From Treponema phagedenis (lineage in GTDB: Bacteria > Spirochaetota > Spirochaetia > Treponematales > Treponemataceae), in NCBI RefSeq assembly GCF_008153345.1, contig NZ_CP042818.1:2505001-2569000 (forward strand): a stretch of DNA of 64,000 bases, read 5' to 3'. The notes beneath the pieces are model-generated. The model worked only from the letters and a program-made list of their open reading frames with translations. It did not search any database and had not been told where the DNA came from. Positions 35,214 through 45,390 of this stretch are shown in pieces. The position numbers were made by a program, and so were the translations under genes. Position 1 is the first letter of the stretch, and each line of letters starts with the position of its first letter.

Positions 35214-37565
35214 CTACCGTTTCTTCCCGCCTTTTTTTGAAAACTCTCTTCGTTTGAAGGAGGTTTGAGCGGATGCCGGTGCCTTGTTTCGGTGTTTGCT
35301 TGCGGAGCGGCAGTCGGTGCGCTGTTGTTGCTGTTCTTTTTTGGTGCGCTCCCCGAGTTTTTTGAGTTCTTCAACTTTTTGCGGATCATAAAAGCCTTCT
35401 TTCCAGTTAAAACGGGAAACATCCGGAAGCGCATTTCCCGCTCTGCAGCTTTGCATAATCGTGCGATAATTTGCCCGCTCTATTGAAGTATGAGAAAAAT
35501 CAATTAAAAAGCGGCTGAAACCTTTTTTCCGCAAGCCGGCAATTCTGTCGGTGATTGCGAATGGCTTTTCCGGCAGCACAAAGGAAGCGGACGGGGTTGA
35601 AAAGGCTCTGAATGTTTGCTCCTGCTTGTCGGAAAAATACAGAAAATTATAGCTTTTCGGTAAGGTAAACCGCATTCTGAAAAGCGCCGGATACGAGAAA
35701 ACCGTCTGCAATACCTGATGGCGAACGGCAGGCGCAAAACAGGACTCAAGATTTTCCTGCGCATTTTCAATCGGGGGAATAAACGCATAGATTCCGTTCT
35801 CTTGCAGCCATGCCGCCGCATAGCGATTGAACACGTACAAATAAGGGCCTGCGATAAGCTGCACATTCTTATTTTTCAGCAAGGTTATATGCCCCGGATT
35901 ATTCACCACAAAGTTCCGATATCCGTTTTCGATAAAATACTCAAGCTGCGCCTGTAATTCCGCTTCCTGCGCTTGGGGCAAAAACGGGTCAAGCGCAATG
36001 AATATCTCTGATTTTACAAAGGGCAAAGGCTTTCCCGTTTCCGCCTCCTTAAAGCCTTGCCACGTATCTTCATTTAAATTGATGATAATGCGTACCGGCT
36101 TATCCGCCAAAATCGCATGCACATCCCGCATGGAAGAAACTTGCACATAAAAGCCTTCGGGAAAAACATCGGTGCTTTTTTTTGCAAGGCTTCTTTTTTT
36201 TCGCGCGCCGGCGTCCTTTTCGGTTTGCCGCAGCGACTTTCCCGTCTCGGGTTTTGACTCTTGTTGAAAAGCAGGATTTTCCGCGGCAAGCGAAAAGGCG
36301 GGGAGTTTTTCATCAGCGGGCTGTCTGCGGTAATCGCCCAAGTTTTTTGGCAATACCTGCGGATACCTTTTTGTCATTGCCTTGGTTTGCAATAAATACA
36401 CCGAATCGCCTTTTCCGAACTGCGCCGGAATTTGAATCCATGTTTTACCGCCCTCTTCTTTGATCTCCTGTATTTTAAAACTTTCCCGTCCGGTATCGTC
36501 TTTTTTGTGTAAACGGATTGAGTCCCCAACAAGCGGCGTATAAGAGGCGCCTTTCAGCGCTGCCGAGTGCATCGGTATGGATGTGCCGTCAGCGGCGGTC
36601 AAGGGCAGCGCATCCTGACGCAGCTCGGCAATACGCCCAAGATAAATACCCGTTCCTCCCGCCTGATGCGGATTGAGCACCTCATCCGCCTTTGCGCCGT
36701 CAATCCAAAAGGTAGTCTTTGACCGCGCAAAATCATTTGCCAAAATACGTTTTGCGGTTTCTACCGCCGCCCGTTCATCTTTTTGCCAGTTATCAAGCAC
36801 ATAACGGTACGCGGAAACCACTGCGCCCACATATTCGGCACTCTTCATTCGCCCCTCAATTTTAAATGAGGCTACTCCCGCTTGCACCAGCTGCGGAATA
36901 TGCTCAATAAGCTGTAAATCAGATGGCGAGAAAAAATAGCCCTGCTCATCTCCTTCGGGAGTGTGTGCCGAATACAATCGGCGGCAGGCTTGCGTACACA
37001 TGCCCCGATTTGCGGACTTCCCGCCCAAATAACTTGAAAACATGCAAAGCCCCGACTCACTTACGCAAAGCGCGCCGTGGACAAAAACCTCAAGCTCGCA
37101 GGACGTATGCAGATGGACATCCGCAATCTCCCGTGCGGTTAGTTCCCGCGCCAAGACAACCCGCGAAACGCCCCATTTACTGAGCGCATTCGCCGACTTT
37201 GCACTTGCGATATTCATTTGCGTGGAAGCATGTATTTTAAGCTGTGGAAAATAAGTGTGCACCATTTGCATTAGGCCCAAATCCTGCACAATCAAACCGT
37301 CCGGCCTGACCGTATTCAAATATTTTAAAAATCGATACAAACGCTCGGTTTCGGACTCGGTTACTACCGTGTTCACGGTAACATAGATTTTCTTATTACG
37401 CTTATGCAGCGCCTCAATCGCCGCCTCAAACTGCGACCAGGCAAAATTGGAAGAACGCATCCGCGCATTAAAACTCTTCAAACCCAAATAAACCGCATCC
37501 GCTCCTTCCGCTATCGCCGCATCAAGTGCCTCCGGATTTCCTGCCGGAGCCAATAACTCTGCCAT
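35214..37565 (-). CDS. Peptidase U32-family protein (RlhA/TrhP-like RNA hydroxylation)
   Basis: 783 residues. The N-terminal U32 domain (about 1-260) begins ELLAPAGNPEALDAAIAEGA and contains the QMNIASAKSANALSKWGV and ELEVFVHGALCVSESGLC blocks, plus the Cys cluster GALC..GLC...GMCTQAC thought to bind Fe-S. Long RlhA-type members hydroxylate 23S rRNA C2501 and shorter TrhP types act on tRNA U34; they are not active peptidases. The extended C-terminal region and a very basic tail (FKRREFSKKGGKKR) suggest RNA binding. AAAGGG precedes the ATG. It is a single-gene unit flanked by repeat elements. Confidence 0.88.
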   Translation of the reverse strand: MAELLAPAGNPEALDAAIAEGADAVYLGLKSFNARMRSSNFAWSQFEAAIEALHKRNKKIYVTVNTVVTESETERLYRFLKYLNTVRPDGLIVQDLGLMQMVHTYFPQLKIHASTQMNIASAKSANALSKWGVSRVVLARELTAREIADVHLHTSCELEVFVHGALCVSESGLCMFSSYLGGKSANRGMCTQACRRLYSAHTPEGDEQGYFFSPSDLQLIEHIPQLVQAGVASFKIEGRMKSAEYVGAVVSAYRYVLDNWQKDERAAVETAKRILANDFARSKTTFWIDGAKADEVLNPHQAGGTGIYLGRIAELRQDALPLTAADGTSIPMHSAALKGASYTPLVGDSIRLHKKDDTGRESFKIQEIKEEGGKTWIQIPAQFGKGDSVYLLQTKAMTKRYPQVLPKNLGDYRRQPADEKLPAFSLAAENPAFQQESKPETGKSLRQTEKDAGARKKRSLAKKSTDVFPEGFYVQVSSMRDVHAILADKPVRIIINLNEDTWQGFKEAETGKPLPFVKSEIFIALDPFLPQAQEAELQAQLEYFIENGYRNFVVNNPGHITLLKNKNVQLIAGPYLYVFNRYAAAWLQENGIYAFIPPIENAQENLESCFAPAVRHQVLQTVFSYPALFRMRFTLPKSYNFLYFSDKQEQTFRAFSTPSASFVLPEKPFAITDRIAGLRKKGFSRFLIDFSHTSIERANYRTIMQSCRAGNALPDVSRFNWKEGFYDPQKVEELKKLGERTKKEQQQQRTDCRSASKHRNKAPASAQTSFKRREFSKKGGKKR

Positions 37566-37799
37566 ACTTATACCCTTTCTATTTTATAAAAACCGAATCC
37601 TCTTACCGCATACACGGAATCCGCCACGTGTTAAAAAAGTAAGCGCCTTTCCGCCATACCGGCAAGCGCCCGCACCTAAAGAGGCTTAGTGTACCAAATC
37701 CCGCCGACTGTGGCAAGGCGGATATTTTGCCTGCCTTGTCTAATTCATCTGATACGAATCATAAAAAAAGGAGTCAAACTCCGAGTACGCTGTGGTAGT

Positions 37800-38212
37800 T
37801 TTCAAACTCAATTCTGCGTGGAACCACCGCCACGCCCTGATTTTTAGTATTCTTGATTAAATCAGTGCTGCGAGTTTTAGAGCTTCAATTTTATAGTTTG
37901 TGTTGATGCTTTAAACCATCGTTTGGAATTGAGCAACGGTGGGCAATTTACTATAGGGAGGTTGAATCCGCAGAGCACCTCCTTGCAGGCAAGGTGTTCA
38001 CACTTATAGGTGTGAGGTGTGCACTCTTTAGAACCACGGGCGTCCGTGCCCGTTCTGAGTTTTTGACGTCCATGTCAAAATTAAGTCTGCGAGTTTTGAA
38101 TTTGTTCTGATTTTGTCATTTCGACAATTTGCCGTGATAATGCTGAAGCTGCAAGCCATTAGTGTTGATATTCCGATAGGTATAACAGCAACTTAATTAG
38201 AAACCGTTATAG
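37800..38212. repeat. Composite intergenic repeat element
   Basis: Contains CGAGTTTTAGAGCTTCAATT/GATGCTTTAAACCATCGTTTG, AGCAACGGTGGGCAATTTACTATAGG, a GGTGTTCACACTTATAGGTG stretch, the GTCCGTGCCCGTTCTGA module, and the AACTTAATTAGAAACCGTTA end near 38190. It fills most of the 815-base gap between the U32 and alaS genes. No gene is seen there. Confidence 0.65.
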
Positions 38213-38345
38213 TAGTACTGAAATCTCTTTTAAGGCTCCCTTGGCTTCTTTTACAATGCGTTTTTAAGATAGTAGCAAAAGCACGTGGTTCAAGGAGCGG
38301 TTGACACTTGTTTATGCCTAAGCTCTGCGTGTTTCGTATTTTCAG

Positions 38346-38374
38346 TTGACAATTCTCATCGTATTTTTTACTAT
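38346..38374 (+). promoter_or_regulatory. Promoter placed for a leaderless alaS message
   Basis: TTGACA (38346-38351), 17-base spacer, TACTAT (38369-38374). The next 7 bases lead straight to ATG at 38382, and there is no Shine-Dalgarno sequence. Confidence 0.55.
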
Positions 38375-38381
38375 ATATGTT

Positions 38382-40184
38382 ATGAAAATGCAAATTACAG
38401 CAGATGAGCTGCGCAGAAAGTATATTGATTTTTTTAAGAGCAAAGGACATGTCGAAATATCCGGCAAGTCTTTAATTCCCGATAATGATCCGACCGTTTT
38501 GTTTACTACGGCGGGTATGCATCCGCTGGTGCCATACCTGATGGGCGAGCCGCATCCTTCGGGAACTCGTCTAACCAATTATCAAAAATGTATCCGCACC
38601 GGCGATATCGATGAGGTTGGAGATGCCGCCCATTTAACCTTTTTTGAAATGCTCGGCAACTGGTCCCTCGGCGATTATTTTAAGAAAGAAGCAATTGAAT
38701 ATAGTTTTGAATTTCTAACCGATAAAAAATATCTGGGCATTCCGATTGACCTGCTTTCCGTTACGGTTTTTGCCGGTGATGAACAGGTGCCGAAAGACAC
38801 CGAATCCGCGGAAACCTGGCAGCGGCTCGGTATCTCTAAAGAACGAATTTACTTTTTGCCGCGTAAGGATAACTGGTGGGGGCCTGCAGGCGAAACGGGA
38901 CCTTGCGGACCGGACACCGAAATGTTTATTGATACGGGAAAAGATGCTTGCGGTGCCGATTGTAAGCCCGGCTGCCATTGCGGCAAATACATAGAAATAT
39001 GGAATGATGTTTTTATGCAGTATCATAAAAACAAAGACGGCAGTTATTCAGAGCTTACCCGCCATTGCGTGGATACCGGCATGGGCATAGAGCGTACGGT
39101 TGCAATGTTGCAAGGAAAAAAATCCGTATACGAAACCGAGATATTCACGCCGCTTATACAAACAGTTGAGCGCTTATCCGGAAAGACCTACGGACAGAAT
39201 GAGGCGGATGCTATTTCCATCAGAATTATTTGCGATCATGTGCGAGCCGCAACCTTTATTTTAAGTGATCCCAAAAGCGTTGCCCCTTCCAATGTCGGCG
39301 CAGGCTACGTACTGCGAAGAATTATCCGCCGCGCGGTCAGACACGGTAAAAAGCTCGGTATTGAAGGCTGCTTTTTGTCGACTCCCGCTAAGGTAGTTAT
39401 CGGACAATATACGGGTGCGTATCCCGAGCTGCAAGAAAAAGAAACCGAGATTTATGCAAGTCTTGAAGCCGAAGAAAAGAAATTCCTCGAAACCTTAAAA
39501 AAAGGCGAGGCGGAGTATGAAAAAATGCTGCCAAACCTTTTGAAAAACCCGAAAAAGATTATTCCCGGACGGCTTGCCTTTAAGCTGTACGATACCTACG
39601 GCTTTCCGATAGAGCTTACCGAAGAACTTGCACGGGAATCCGGGTTACAGGTGAACAGGGAAGAGTTTGACGAAGCGTTCAAAAAACATCAGGAGCTTTC
39701 CCGCGCGGGAAGCGAGCAGATTTTTAAGAGCGGGCTTGCAGATCATTCCGAACAGACAACCGCCTACCACACGGCAACGCATCTTTTGCACAAAGCGCTT
39801 CGCATGGTGCTGGGTGATCATGTTGAACAGAAAGGTTCCAATATTACGGCGGAGCGTTTGCGCTTTGACTTTTCACACCCGAAGCCGATGACCCCCGAAG
39901 AAAAGGCGGAGGTGGAACGCATTGTCAATGAGCAAATACAGGCGGATTTGCCGGTGAGCTTTGAAGTAATGTCTTTGGATGAGGCGAAAAAAAGCGGAGC
40001 CATGGCTCTTTTCGGTGAAAAATACGAAGATTCAGTGAAGGTTTACTCTATCGGCAGCTTTTCAAAAGAAGTTTGCGGAGGTCCGCACGTGGAGCATACC
40101 GGACAACTCGGACACTTTGTTATTAAAAAAGAGCAGTCCTCATCAGCTGGAGTGCGCCGAATTCGGGCTGAATTGGAAAAATAA
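38382..40184 (+). CDS. alaS: Alanyl-tRNA synthetase, short form without C-Ala domain
   Basis: 600 residues from MKMQITADELRRKYIDFFKS, chosen by family alignment and the promoter position; the frame is open further upstream. Class II motifs are clear (FTTAGMHPLVPYLMG; TNYQKCIRTGDIDEVG; VDTGMGIERTVAMLQG). The C-terminal editing domain has HTATHLLHKAL and CGGPHVEHTG, the four metal ligands. Typical bacterial enzymes are about 870 residues; this one ends after the editing domain, as I recall for other treponemes. It charges tRNA-Ala in the cytoplasm. No ribosome site is visible. Confidence 0.95.
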   Translation: MKMQITADELRRKYIDFFKSKGHVEISGKSLIPDNDPTVLFTTAGMHPLVPYLMGEPHPSGTRLTNYQKCIRTGDIDEVGDAAHLTFFEMLGNWSLGDYFKKEAIEYSFEFLTDKKYLGIPIDLLSVTVFAGDEQVPKDTESAETWQRLGISKERIYFLPRKDNWWGPAGETGPCGPDTEMFIDTGKDACGADCKPGCHCGKYIEIWNDVFMQYHKNKDGSYSELTRHCVDTGMGIERTVAMLQGKKSVYETEIFTPLIQTVERLSGKTYGQNEADAISIRIICDHVRAATFILSDPKSVAPSNVGAGYVLRRIIRRAVRHGKKLGIEGCFLSTPAKVVIGQYTGAYPELQEKETEIYASLEAEEKKFLETLKKGEAEYEKMLPNLLKNPKKIIPGRLAFKLYDTYGFPIELTEELARESGLQVNREEFDEAFKKHQELSRAGSEQIFKSGLADHSEQTTAYHTATHLLHKALRMVLGDHVEQKGSNITAERLRFDFSHPKPMTPEEKAEVERIVNEQIQADLPVSFEVMSLDEAKKSGAMALFGEKYEDSVKVYSIGSFSKEVCGGPHVEHTGQLGHFVIKKEQSSSAGVRRIRAELEK

Positions 40185-40313
40185 TGCATGAAAATCATCG
40201 AGAGCGTAACTTAAAAAACTCTTAACTGTTTATAAATATATAATTATGCAATAGTATATTATTGACAACAAAACATCGCTTAAAGTACGCGACTATTTTA
40301 CGGAGACTGTCTA

Positions 40314-41399
40314 ATGAAAAAAATTATTACTGCGGTTCTTTTCTTTGCCGTTTTTCTCGGCTTTCTTACCGCGCAGTCGGCTTTGCAGCCGATTGCTCAA
40401 ATTTCAATACAAACTCGTGAGCCGATTACTCTCGGTCAAATAAAAAGCAGAGTAACTGCCATCGAAAAAGAGCTTGGCAAAAAACTGAGTACAGCGGATC
40501 GGCGTCGATTTATGGATAGCTTTATTGAAGAAAGGCTTTTTGCTCAAGCTGCTATAAAAGAAGGAATCCGAATTACCGATTCCGAAGTTAATCAGTATTT
40601 CAATAATATTCTTTCACAACAAATGGGCAAACTGACAACCGAAGCGGAATTCGCCGACTATATTAAAGAAACGGAAAAGATTTCTTTAGATCAGTTAATG
40701 AAGAAGCAAAATGGTATGACGCTTGCGGAATATAAGGCTTTTTTAAAAACTCAACTCAGCACACAACGCTATGTTATGCAAAAAAAATCAGCTGAATTTC
40801 AAAAACTCAAAGGACCGACAGATAGCCAAATTCGATCATATTACGAGTTGAACAAACAAATTTTCTTTCGTCCCGATACGGTAAAACTCTTTTTGGTTTC
40901 TATTCCGAAAGGAACCGATCCGAATGCTGCAAAAATAAAAGCAAAGGGTTTTAATGATCAGCTTAAAAAATCAGGTAAAAAAGCTATGGCGGATATCAAA
41001 TCTAAAGGAAATACCCCAAAAGCAGGGTATTCTGCCGGAGAAATTTATCTTGCAAAAACATCGGAAACCGCCAAGCAGCTTGGACTCTCTATGGACGCAT
41101 TGCTTGAGATCTTTAAAATGGATATAAACACTGTTTCAGAAGTAAATGAAACTCCGCTGGATTATCAAAACTTTATGGTATTGGCAAAAGATTCCGCAAA
41201 AATCCTTACATTAAGTGATGTTGTTGAGCCTGACAATACGGTTACCTTATATGAAACAATAAAGAACATGTTGATGATGCAAATCCAACAAAAAGCGCTT
41301 GAAACGGCAATTACCGATCTTGCTGCAGAGCTTAAAAAGCCGGAAAATTATAAAATGCTTGTAAGCGATGCAGAGTTGAAAAAACTTCTAGCTTGGTAA
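40314..41399 (+). CDS. SurA-like periplasmic chaperone (SurA_N / peptidyl-prolyl isomerase-like)
   Basis: 361 residues. Signal peptide [21 protein letters not shown]. The mature N-domain resembles SurA_N ([59 protein letters not shown]). The middle has a parvulin-like shape ([20 protein letters not shown]) but lacks a clear catalytic set, and a C-terminal helix closes the fold. It would assist folding of outer-membrane proteins in the periplasm. It is followed 3 bases later by nusB and then by a TPR lipoprotein, likely as one operon. Confidence 0.8.
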   Translation: MKKIITAVLFFAVFLGFLTAQSALQPIAQISIQTREPITLGQIKSRVTAIEKELGKKLSTADRRRFMDSFIEERLFAQAAIKEGIRITDSEVNQYFNNILSQQMGKLTTEAEFADYIKETEKISLDQLMKKQNGMTLAEYKAFLKTQLSTQRYVMQKKSAEFQKLKGPTDSQIRSYYELNKQIFFRPDTVKLFLVSIPKGTDPNAAKIKAKGFNDQLKKSGKKAMADIKSKGNTPKAGYSAGEIYLAKTSETAKQLGLSMDALLEIFKMDINTVSEVNETPLDYQNFMVLAKDSAKILTLSDVVEPDNTVTLYETIKNMLMMQIQQKALETAITDLAAELKKPENYKMLVSDAELKKLLAW

Positions 41400-41402
41400 A
41401 AA

Positions 41403-41813
41403 ATGCAAATCGGCAGACGAAGAGGGCGAATTCTTGCATTTCAGGCATTATTTGCTTGGGATTTCGGACAAAGTTCTCCCGAAGAACTTGTTCAATTTGA
41501 ATGGTTTGAAACAAAAGAGCCTGTTTCGGAAGAAGCGTTTCTTTTTCCGAAAATGCTCTTTCTCGGGACACTTGAACATTTAGAAGAAATCGACACCCAT
41601 ATAAAGAACAATTTACATAACTGGGATTTTGATCGCCTCAATAAAGCGGATAAAGCTATCATACGGTTAGGTGTATACTCTTTATTATTTCAAAAAGATA
41701 CCCCCTCCGCTATTGTAATTGACGAAGCCGTTAATCTCGCACGATCTTTCGGGACAGACGATTCCTTTAAATTTGTAAATGCCATACTTGACAGTATTGC
41801 AAAGACTGCGTAA
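41403..41813 (+). CDS. nusB: Transcription antitermination factor NusB
   Basis: 136 residues, the usual NusB size. It begins GRRRGRILAFQALFAWDFGQ and ends with NKADKAIIRLGVYSLLFQKD and VIDEAVNLARSFGTDDSFKF. NusB binds boxA RNA with NusE (S10) and supports rRNA transcription; a boxA-like site is present in the rRNA leader at 894-905. It is tightly packed between the SurA-like and TPR lipoprotein genes. Confidence 0.94.
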   Translation: MQIGRRRGRILAFQALFAWDFGQSSPEELVQFEWFETKEPVSEEAFLFPKMLFLGTLEHLEEIDTHIKNNLHNWDFDRLNKADKAIIRLGVYSLLFQKDTPSAIVIDEAVNLARSFGTDDSFKFVNAILDSIAKTA

Positions 41814-41822
41814 TATTTTGCT

Positions 41823-43490
41823 ATGGCAAAAAAAGCTCAATGTTTTTTAGCAGTACTGGCAGTTTTTTCACTTTCCTTTTATTTTTCTTGCAAAAAAACA
41901 AATCCCGAAGAATTTCATCAAAAACTTGAATATATTGACAGTCTCATTCCAAAAAAAGAAAATACCAGAATTTTAAAAGATCTTATTAAGCTTAGTAAAA
42001 AAGCAAAGACGCCATCCGAACATCTAAGTATTGTAAAACGTCAACTTTCTTTTAAAGCTATTCCCGACGCGTTACAAACTCTGCAATCGGGAATGCGAAA
42101 AAACCCCGAAGATGATAGCCTGCCGGCAGTAATTATTTCCATTCTTCTAAGGGAAGAAAGATTTGCCGATGCTGCCCGCTATGTGGACTATGTTAAATAC
42201 GGTAAGTATGAAGCTTTGGGGGCGGAAGCATCCATCCTTGCGGATGTAGAAGCAAAAACGCAAAACACGAGCCCGGAATTTTGGAAAACTGCGTTTAAAA
42301 AAACGGGCTTTCAAGTGTTTTTACAAAATGCGGCAATTATGAAAGCGGTTCAAGGCAAAATGAAGGAAGCCTTTATTTTAAAAGATGCCGTTTCACCGCA
42401 GGGAAATCTGAAAAACCCTTATCTGTGGACATTGCTTGCCTTTGATCAAGGGTACTTTTCAACTGTATTTGAAAACCTCCCCCTTACTCTTGCACTCGCC
42501 GATTCAAGTACCGCAAGTAAGCAACAAATAAAAAATGCAAAAGCTCATATTCTGCTTGCCGCAGATGCAGCCTACGGTCTAAACGACAAAGAGCGCGCTC
42601 AAGCCTTTTGGCAACAATATATTGATTATTTCCCCACACAACCGATGGATGCGCTTTATAATTTAGCGCTCACCGCTCCGACAGAAAAAGAGTCCGTTGA
42701 TGCATTAATCCATTGTATAAAAATTAATAAAACCTATTACCCTGCAACGGCTCAATACATACGTGCTTTTGCAAAACTTCGAAACAACGCAAAACAATCG
42801 GATTCAATAACAAGTTTTTTGGAAAATAAAGGATTTTATTCCTTAGAGATGGAAAAAGAATACTTTCTTTCTCCTCGTTTTACTATTCTTCCCGAAGATT
42901 TATTTAAAGAGATCCTTGCAGATAAAAATGCGGACATCCGCTTTCATTTAGAAGCTTTTCATTATAAGTATATTGCAAAAAAGAACCTTAACGGAAGCAG
43001 CGCCGCTATGTGGAAACTCCTTGAACAATTCCCCCAAAATCAAACAATCAGAAACTATGCTCGATGGTTTTTTATGTACACGGAGGATTACGGCGCTGCA
43101 TTCAGTATCGAAAAAACCGACTTCCTGCCTGAAGACAACTTTTATGCGGCAGTGGCCAAAGCATCCCGGTCGGAAAACGCCGAAATCCTTTTGCGGGAAT
43201 TCGCTGCGGCGATGGAAGGGGCAAACACTAAAAAAGCTGCAATCATTAATACCGCAATTGTTTTTGATGCAATGGGAGAATCGGATTCCGCTGTTGAAAA
43301 CTTTATCCGCGCAGCAGAAATTGCGCAAAGTTCCGAAGAAAAAAGCAGATTACAATATCGAGCAGCGGAAATATTAGCAAAAAAACGATTAATAAATCGT
43401 GCCATAGAAATGCTGCATCATTCGCTTGAGCTTGATCCAAAAAATTATTCCGCTTCTGTTTTGTTGGAAAAATTAAAAGCGGCACAGTAG
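41823..43490 (+). CDS. TPR-repeat lipoprotein
   Basis: 555 residues. The signal peptide ends in a lipobox-like FYFSC (Cys23). The rest is a helical repeat protein with several TPR-like units; the clearest is the last one (KKRLINRAIEMLHHSLELDP, NYSASVLLEKL). It probably faces the periplasm and acts as a scaffold in envelope assembly. It follows nusB by 9 bases. I cannot assign it to a named family. Confidence 0.78.
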   Translation: MAKKAQCFLAVLAVFSLSFYFSCKKTNPEEFHQKLEYIDSLIPKKENTRILKDLIKLSKKAKTPSEHLSIVKRQLSFKAIPDALQTLQSGMRKNPEDDSLPAVIISILLREERFADAARYVDYVKYGKYEALGAEASILADVEAKTQNTSPEFWKTAFKKTGFQVFLQNAAIMKAVQGKMKEAFILKDAVSPQGNLKNPYLWTLLAFDQGYFSTVFENLPLTLALADSSTASKQQIKNAKAHILLAADAAYGLNDKERAQAFWQQYIDYFPTQPMDALYNLALTAPTEKESVDALIHCIKINKTYYPATAQYIRAFAKLRNNAKQSDSITSFLENKGFYSLEMEKEYFLSPRFTILPEDLFKEILADKNADIRFHLEAFHYKYIAKKNLNGSSAAMWKLLEQFPQNQTIRNYARWFFMYTEDYGAAFSIEKTDFLPEDNFYAAVAKASRSENAEILLREFAAAMEGANTKKAAIINTAIVFDAMGESDSAVENFIRAAEIAQSSEEKSRLQYRAAEILAKKRLINRAIEMLHHSLELDPKNYSASVLLEKLKAAQ

Positions 43491-43514
43491 GTTTCCGTAA
43501 TAACCCACTTCGCC

Positions 43515-44633
43515 ATGTTTGAAAACAAAACGCCAAAAGCGGAAAACCCCAGATTTTTAACCGAACAAATTATTACCTACATCGGGAACAAGCGGAAACT
43601 ATTGCCTTATATCGATAAAGAAATAGAAAATGTTTATCACTACTGTGGAAATAAAAAGCTTGTTTCCGCCGATATTTTTTCAGGTTCCGGCATTGTCAGC
43701 CGCCTGCTAAAACAGCGGAGCAAAGAACTCTATGTAAATAATTTGGAGCTGTATTCCGCTATCATAAATCGATGCTATCTAAGTAACTATTCTGATTTTA
43801 ACCGCACCGCATATGAAAAAGCATTTCTATTTCTGCAAGATAAATTGAACACCGAAATGGTACATGGAATTATTACCGAAAATTATGCGCCGCAAAACAA
43901 TCAGATGATACAATCGGGAGAACGTGTTTTTTACACTGTTGAAAATGCAGGTATTATCGATACTCTTCGCATAAATATAGAAAAGATTAATCCCGCATTA
44001 AAAGACTATTTTTTAGCCCCCCTTTTATATCAAGCATCGGTGCAGGTAAACACGGGAGGTATTTTTAAAGGGTTTTATAAGAATCCGCAAACCGGCATCG
44101 TCTGTTTCGGCGGTGCGGGGCAACATGCCCTCAAGCGAATTACCAAACCGATCTGCATCCTTAAGCCCGTGTTCAGTAATTACGCATGCGAAACAAAAAT
44201 CTCTCAGCAAGATGCAAACACACTCATACATTCACTGCCGGAGCTGGATTTCCTGTACATCGACCCGCCGTATAATCAGCATCCCTATGGCTCAAATTAT
44301 TTTATGCTGAACATTATTGCCGAAAACAAAATTACCGCTCCGCTCAGCCGAGTTTCGGGCATTCCAAACAACTGGAACCGCTCGGGCTACAATAAACGTC
44401 AAAGCGCTCCGCAACATCTTGCCTCCCTTATCGCTGCCGCACAGGCAAAATTTATTCTGGTAAGCTATAACTCCGAAGGCTTTATCGCTTTTGACGATAT
44501 GAAACAATTATTGGAAACTTACGGCAAGGTGAATATTATCCGAATACCATATACCGCCTATCGCGCATCCCGCAATTTAAAAAACAGAAACATTCACCTC
44601 CACGAGTATCTTTTCAAATTGGAAAAGACATAA
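43515..44633 (+). CDS. DNA adenine methyltransferase, orphan (D12-like)
   Basis: 372 residues. The N-terminal YIGNKRKLLPYIDKEI is the D12-class motif for AdoMet binding with VSADIFSGSGIVSRLL, and the catalytic motif is LDFLYIDPPYNQHPYGSNYF. These are features of N6-adenine methyltransferases. No restriction enzyme gene lies next to it, so it may be an orphan used for regulation or phage defence. No good ribosome site is seen before the ATG; it lies 24 bases after the TPR lipoprotein gene. Recognition sequence is unknown. Confidence 0.87.
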   Translation: MFENKTPKAENPRFLTEQIITYIGNKRKLLPYIDKEIENVYHYCGNKKLVSADIFSGSGIVSRLLKQRSKELYVNNLELYSAIINRCYLSNYSDFNRTAYEKAFLFLQDKLNTEMVHGIITENYAPQNNQMIQSGERVFYTVENAGIIDTLRINIEKINPALKDYFLAPLLYQASVQVNTGGIFKGFYKNPQTGIVCFGGAGQHALKRITKPICILKPVFSNYACETKISQQDANTLIHSLPELDFLYIDPPYNQHPYGSNYFMLNIIAENKITAPLSRVSGIPNNWNRSGYNKRQSAPQHLASLIAAAQAKFILVSYNSEGFIAFDDMKQLLETYGKVNIIRIPYTAYRASRNLKNRNIHLHEYLFKLEKT

Positions 44634-44706
44634 CAGTTGCGTGAGCTCTGTGTCCGATTCCCTGAGACTTGTAATAAAAGAAAGATAATGATAAGGTTGG
44701 TTCATT

Positions 44707-45225
44707 ATGAATAAAAATTCTTCTCTTTCATTTTTTATTTTAGCGGTTTTTTATCTAATTTTAGGTATTCTTTGTGTATCAAAACCGGAAACAATAAATA
44801 TTATTATTGTAACCTGTATCGGAATCGCCATAATTCTATTTGGTGTTTACCAGTTGATACGCTGGTTGTACTACAAAGGAAATATAAGCGGCGGAAGGAT
44901 CAATCTGGTAAGTGCCGGTATTTTAATTGCCGCCGGGATATTTTTTTTATTACAACCGAAATTTATTCTTGCAATAGTTGGTATTATTTTCGGACTTTTT
45001 CTTTTTACGCAAGGCATACTTAATTTGAGTCAAGCAATTAAAGCAAAACAAAATCAATTTGCCTATTGGTGGATTTTTTTATGCTTTGCAATACTGGCCA
45101 TTTCGTTTGGAGTATATTCAATTTTAAACCCAACCGAAATTTCATCTTTTTCCGCTGTTATCATCGGAATCGGGTTCATTATAAGCGGAATCAGCGATAT
45201 CTTTTTATTACTTGCATATAAATAA
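44707..45225 (+). CDS. DUF308 (HdeD-like) membrane protein
   Basis: 172 residues with about six hydrophobic segments and short loops, in the HdeD/DUF308 pattern (pairs of spans with GIAIILFGVYQLIRWLYYKG and GIIFGLFLFTQGILNLSQAI). Family members are linked to acid stress in enterics, but the function is generally unknown. It stands alone between the methyltransferase and a repeat-containing gap before pgk. Confidence 0.82.
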   Translation: MNKNSSLSFFILAVFYLILGILCVSKPETINIIIVTCIGIAIILFGVYQLIRWLYYKGNISGGRINLVSAGILIAAGIFFLLQPKFILAIVGIIFGLFLFTQGILNLSQAIKAKQNQFAYWWIFLCFAILAISFGVYSILNPTEISSFSAVIIGIGFIISGISDIFLLLAYK

Positions 45226-45261
45226 ATACTGAAAGATACAAAGAGCGAGCAGTGCACCATT

Positions 45262-45390
45262 CTCTCATTAACGTGCCGGTATGCTAATCGGAGCATCAAT
45301 AGGCGGTTTGCGGATTCGGTATTTCCACGGGAATTGCCACGAACGCAAAAACGGATTCAACATTCCTATGGTACCACTACGGACACCAGA
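45262..45390. repeat. Diverged intergenic repeat element
   Basis: A degenerate copy of the dispersed element in reverse orientation: TTAACGTGCCGGTATGCTAA, GGAGCATCAATAGGCGGTTT, then CATTCCTATGGTACCACTAC. No gene lies between 45226 and 45513. Confidence 0.45.
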
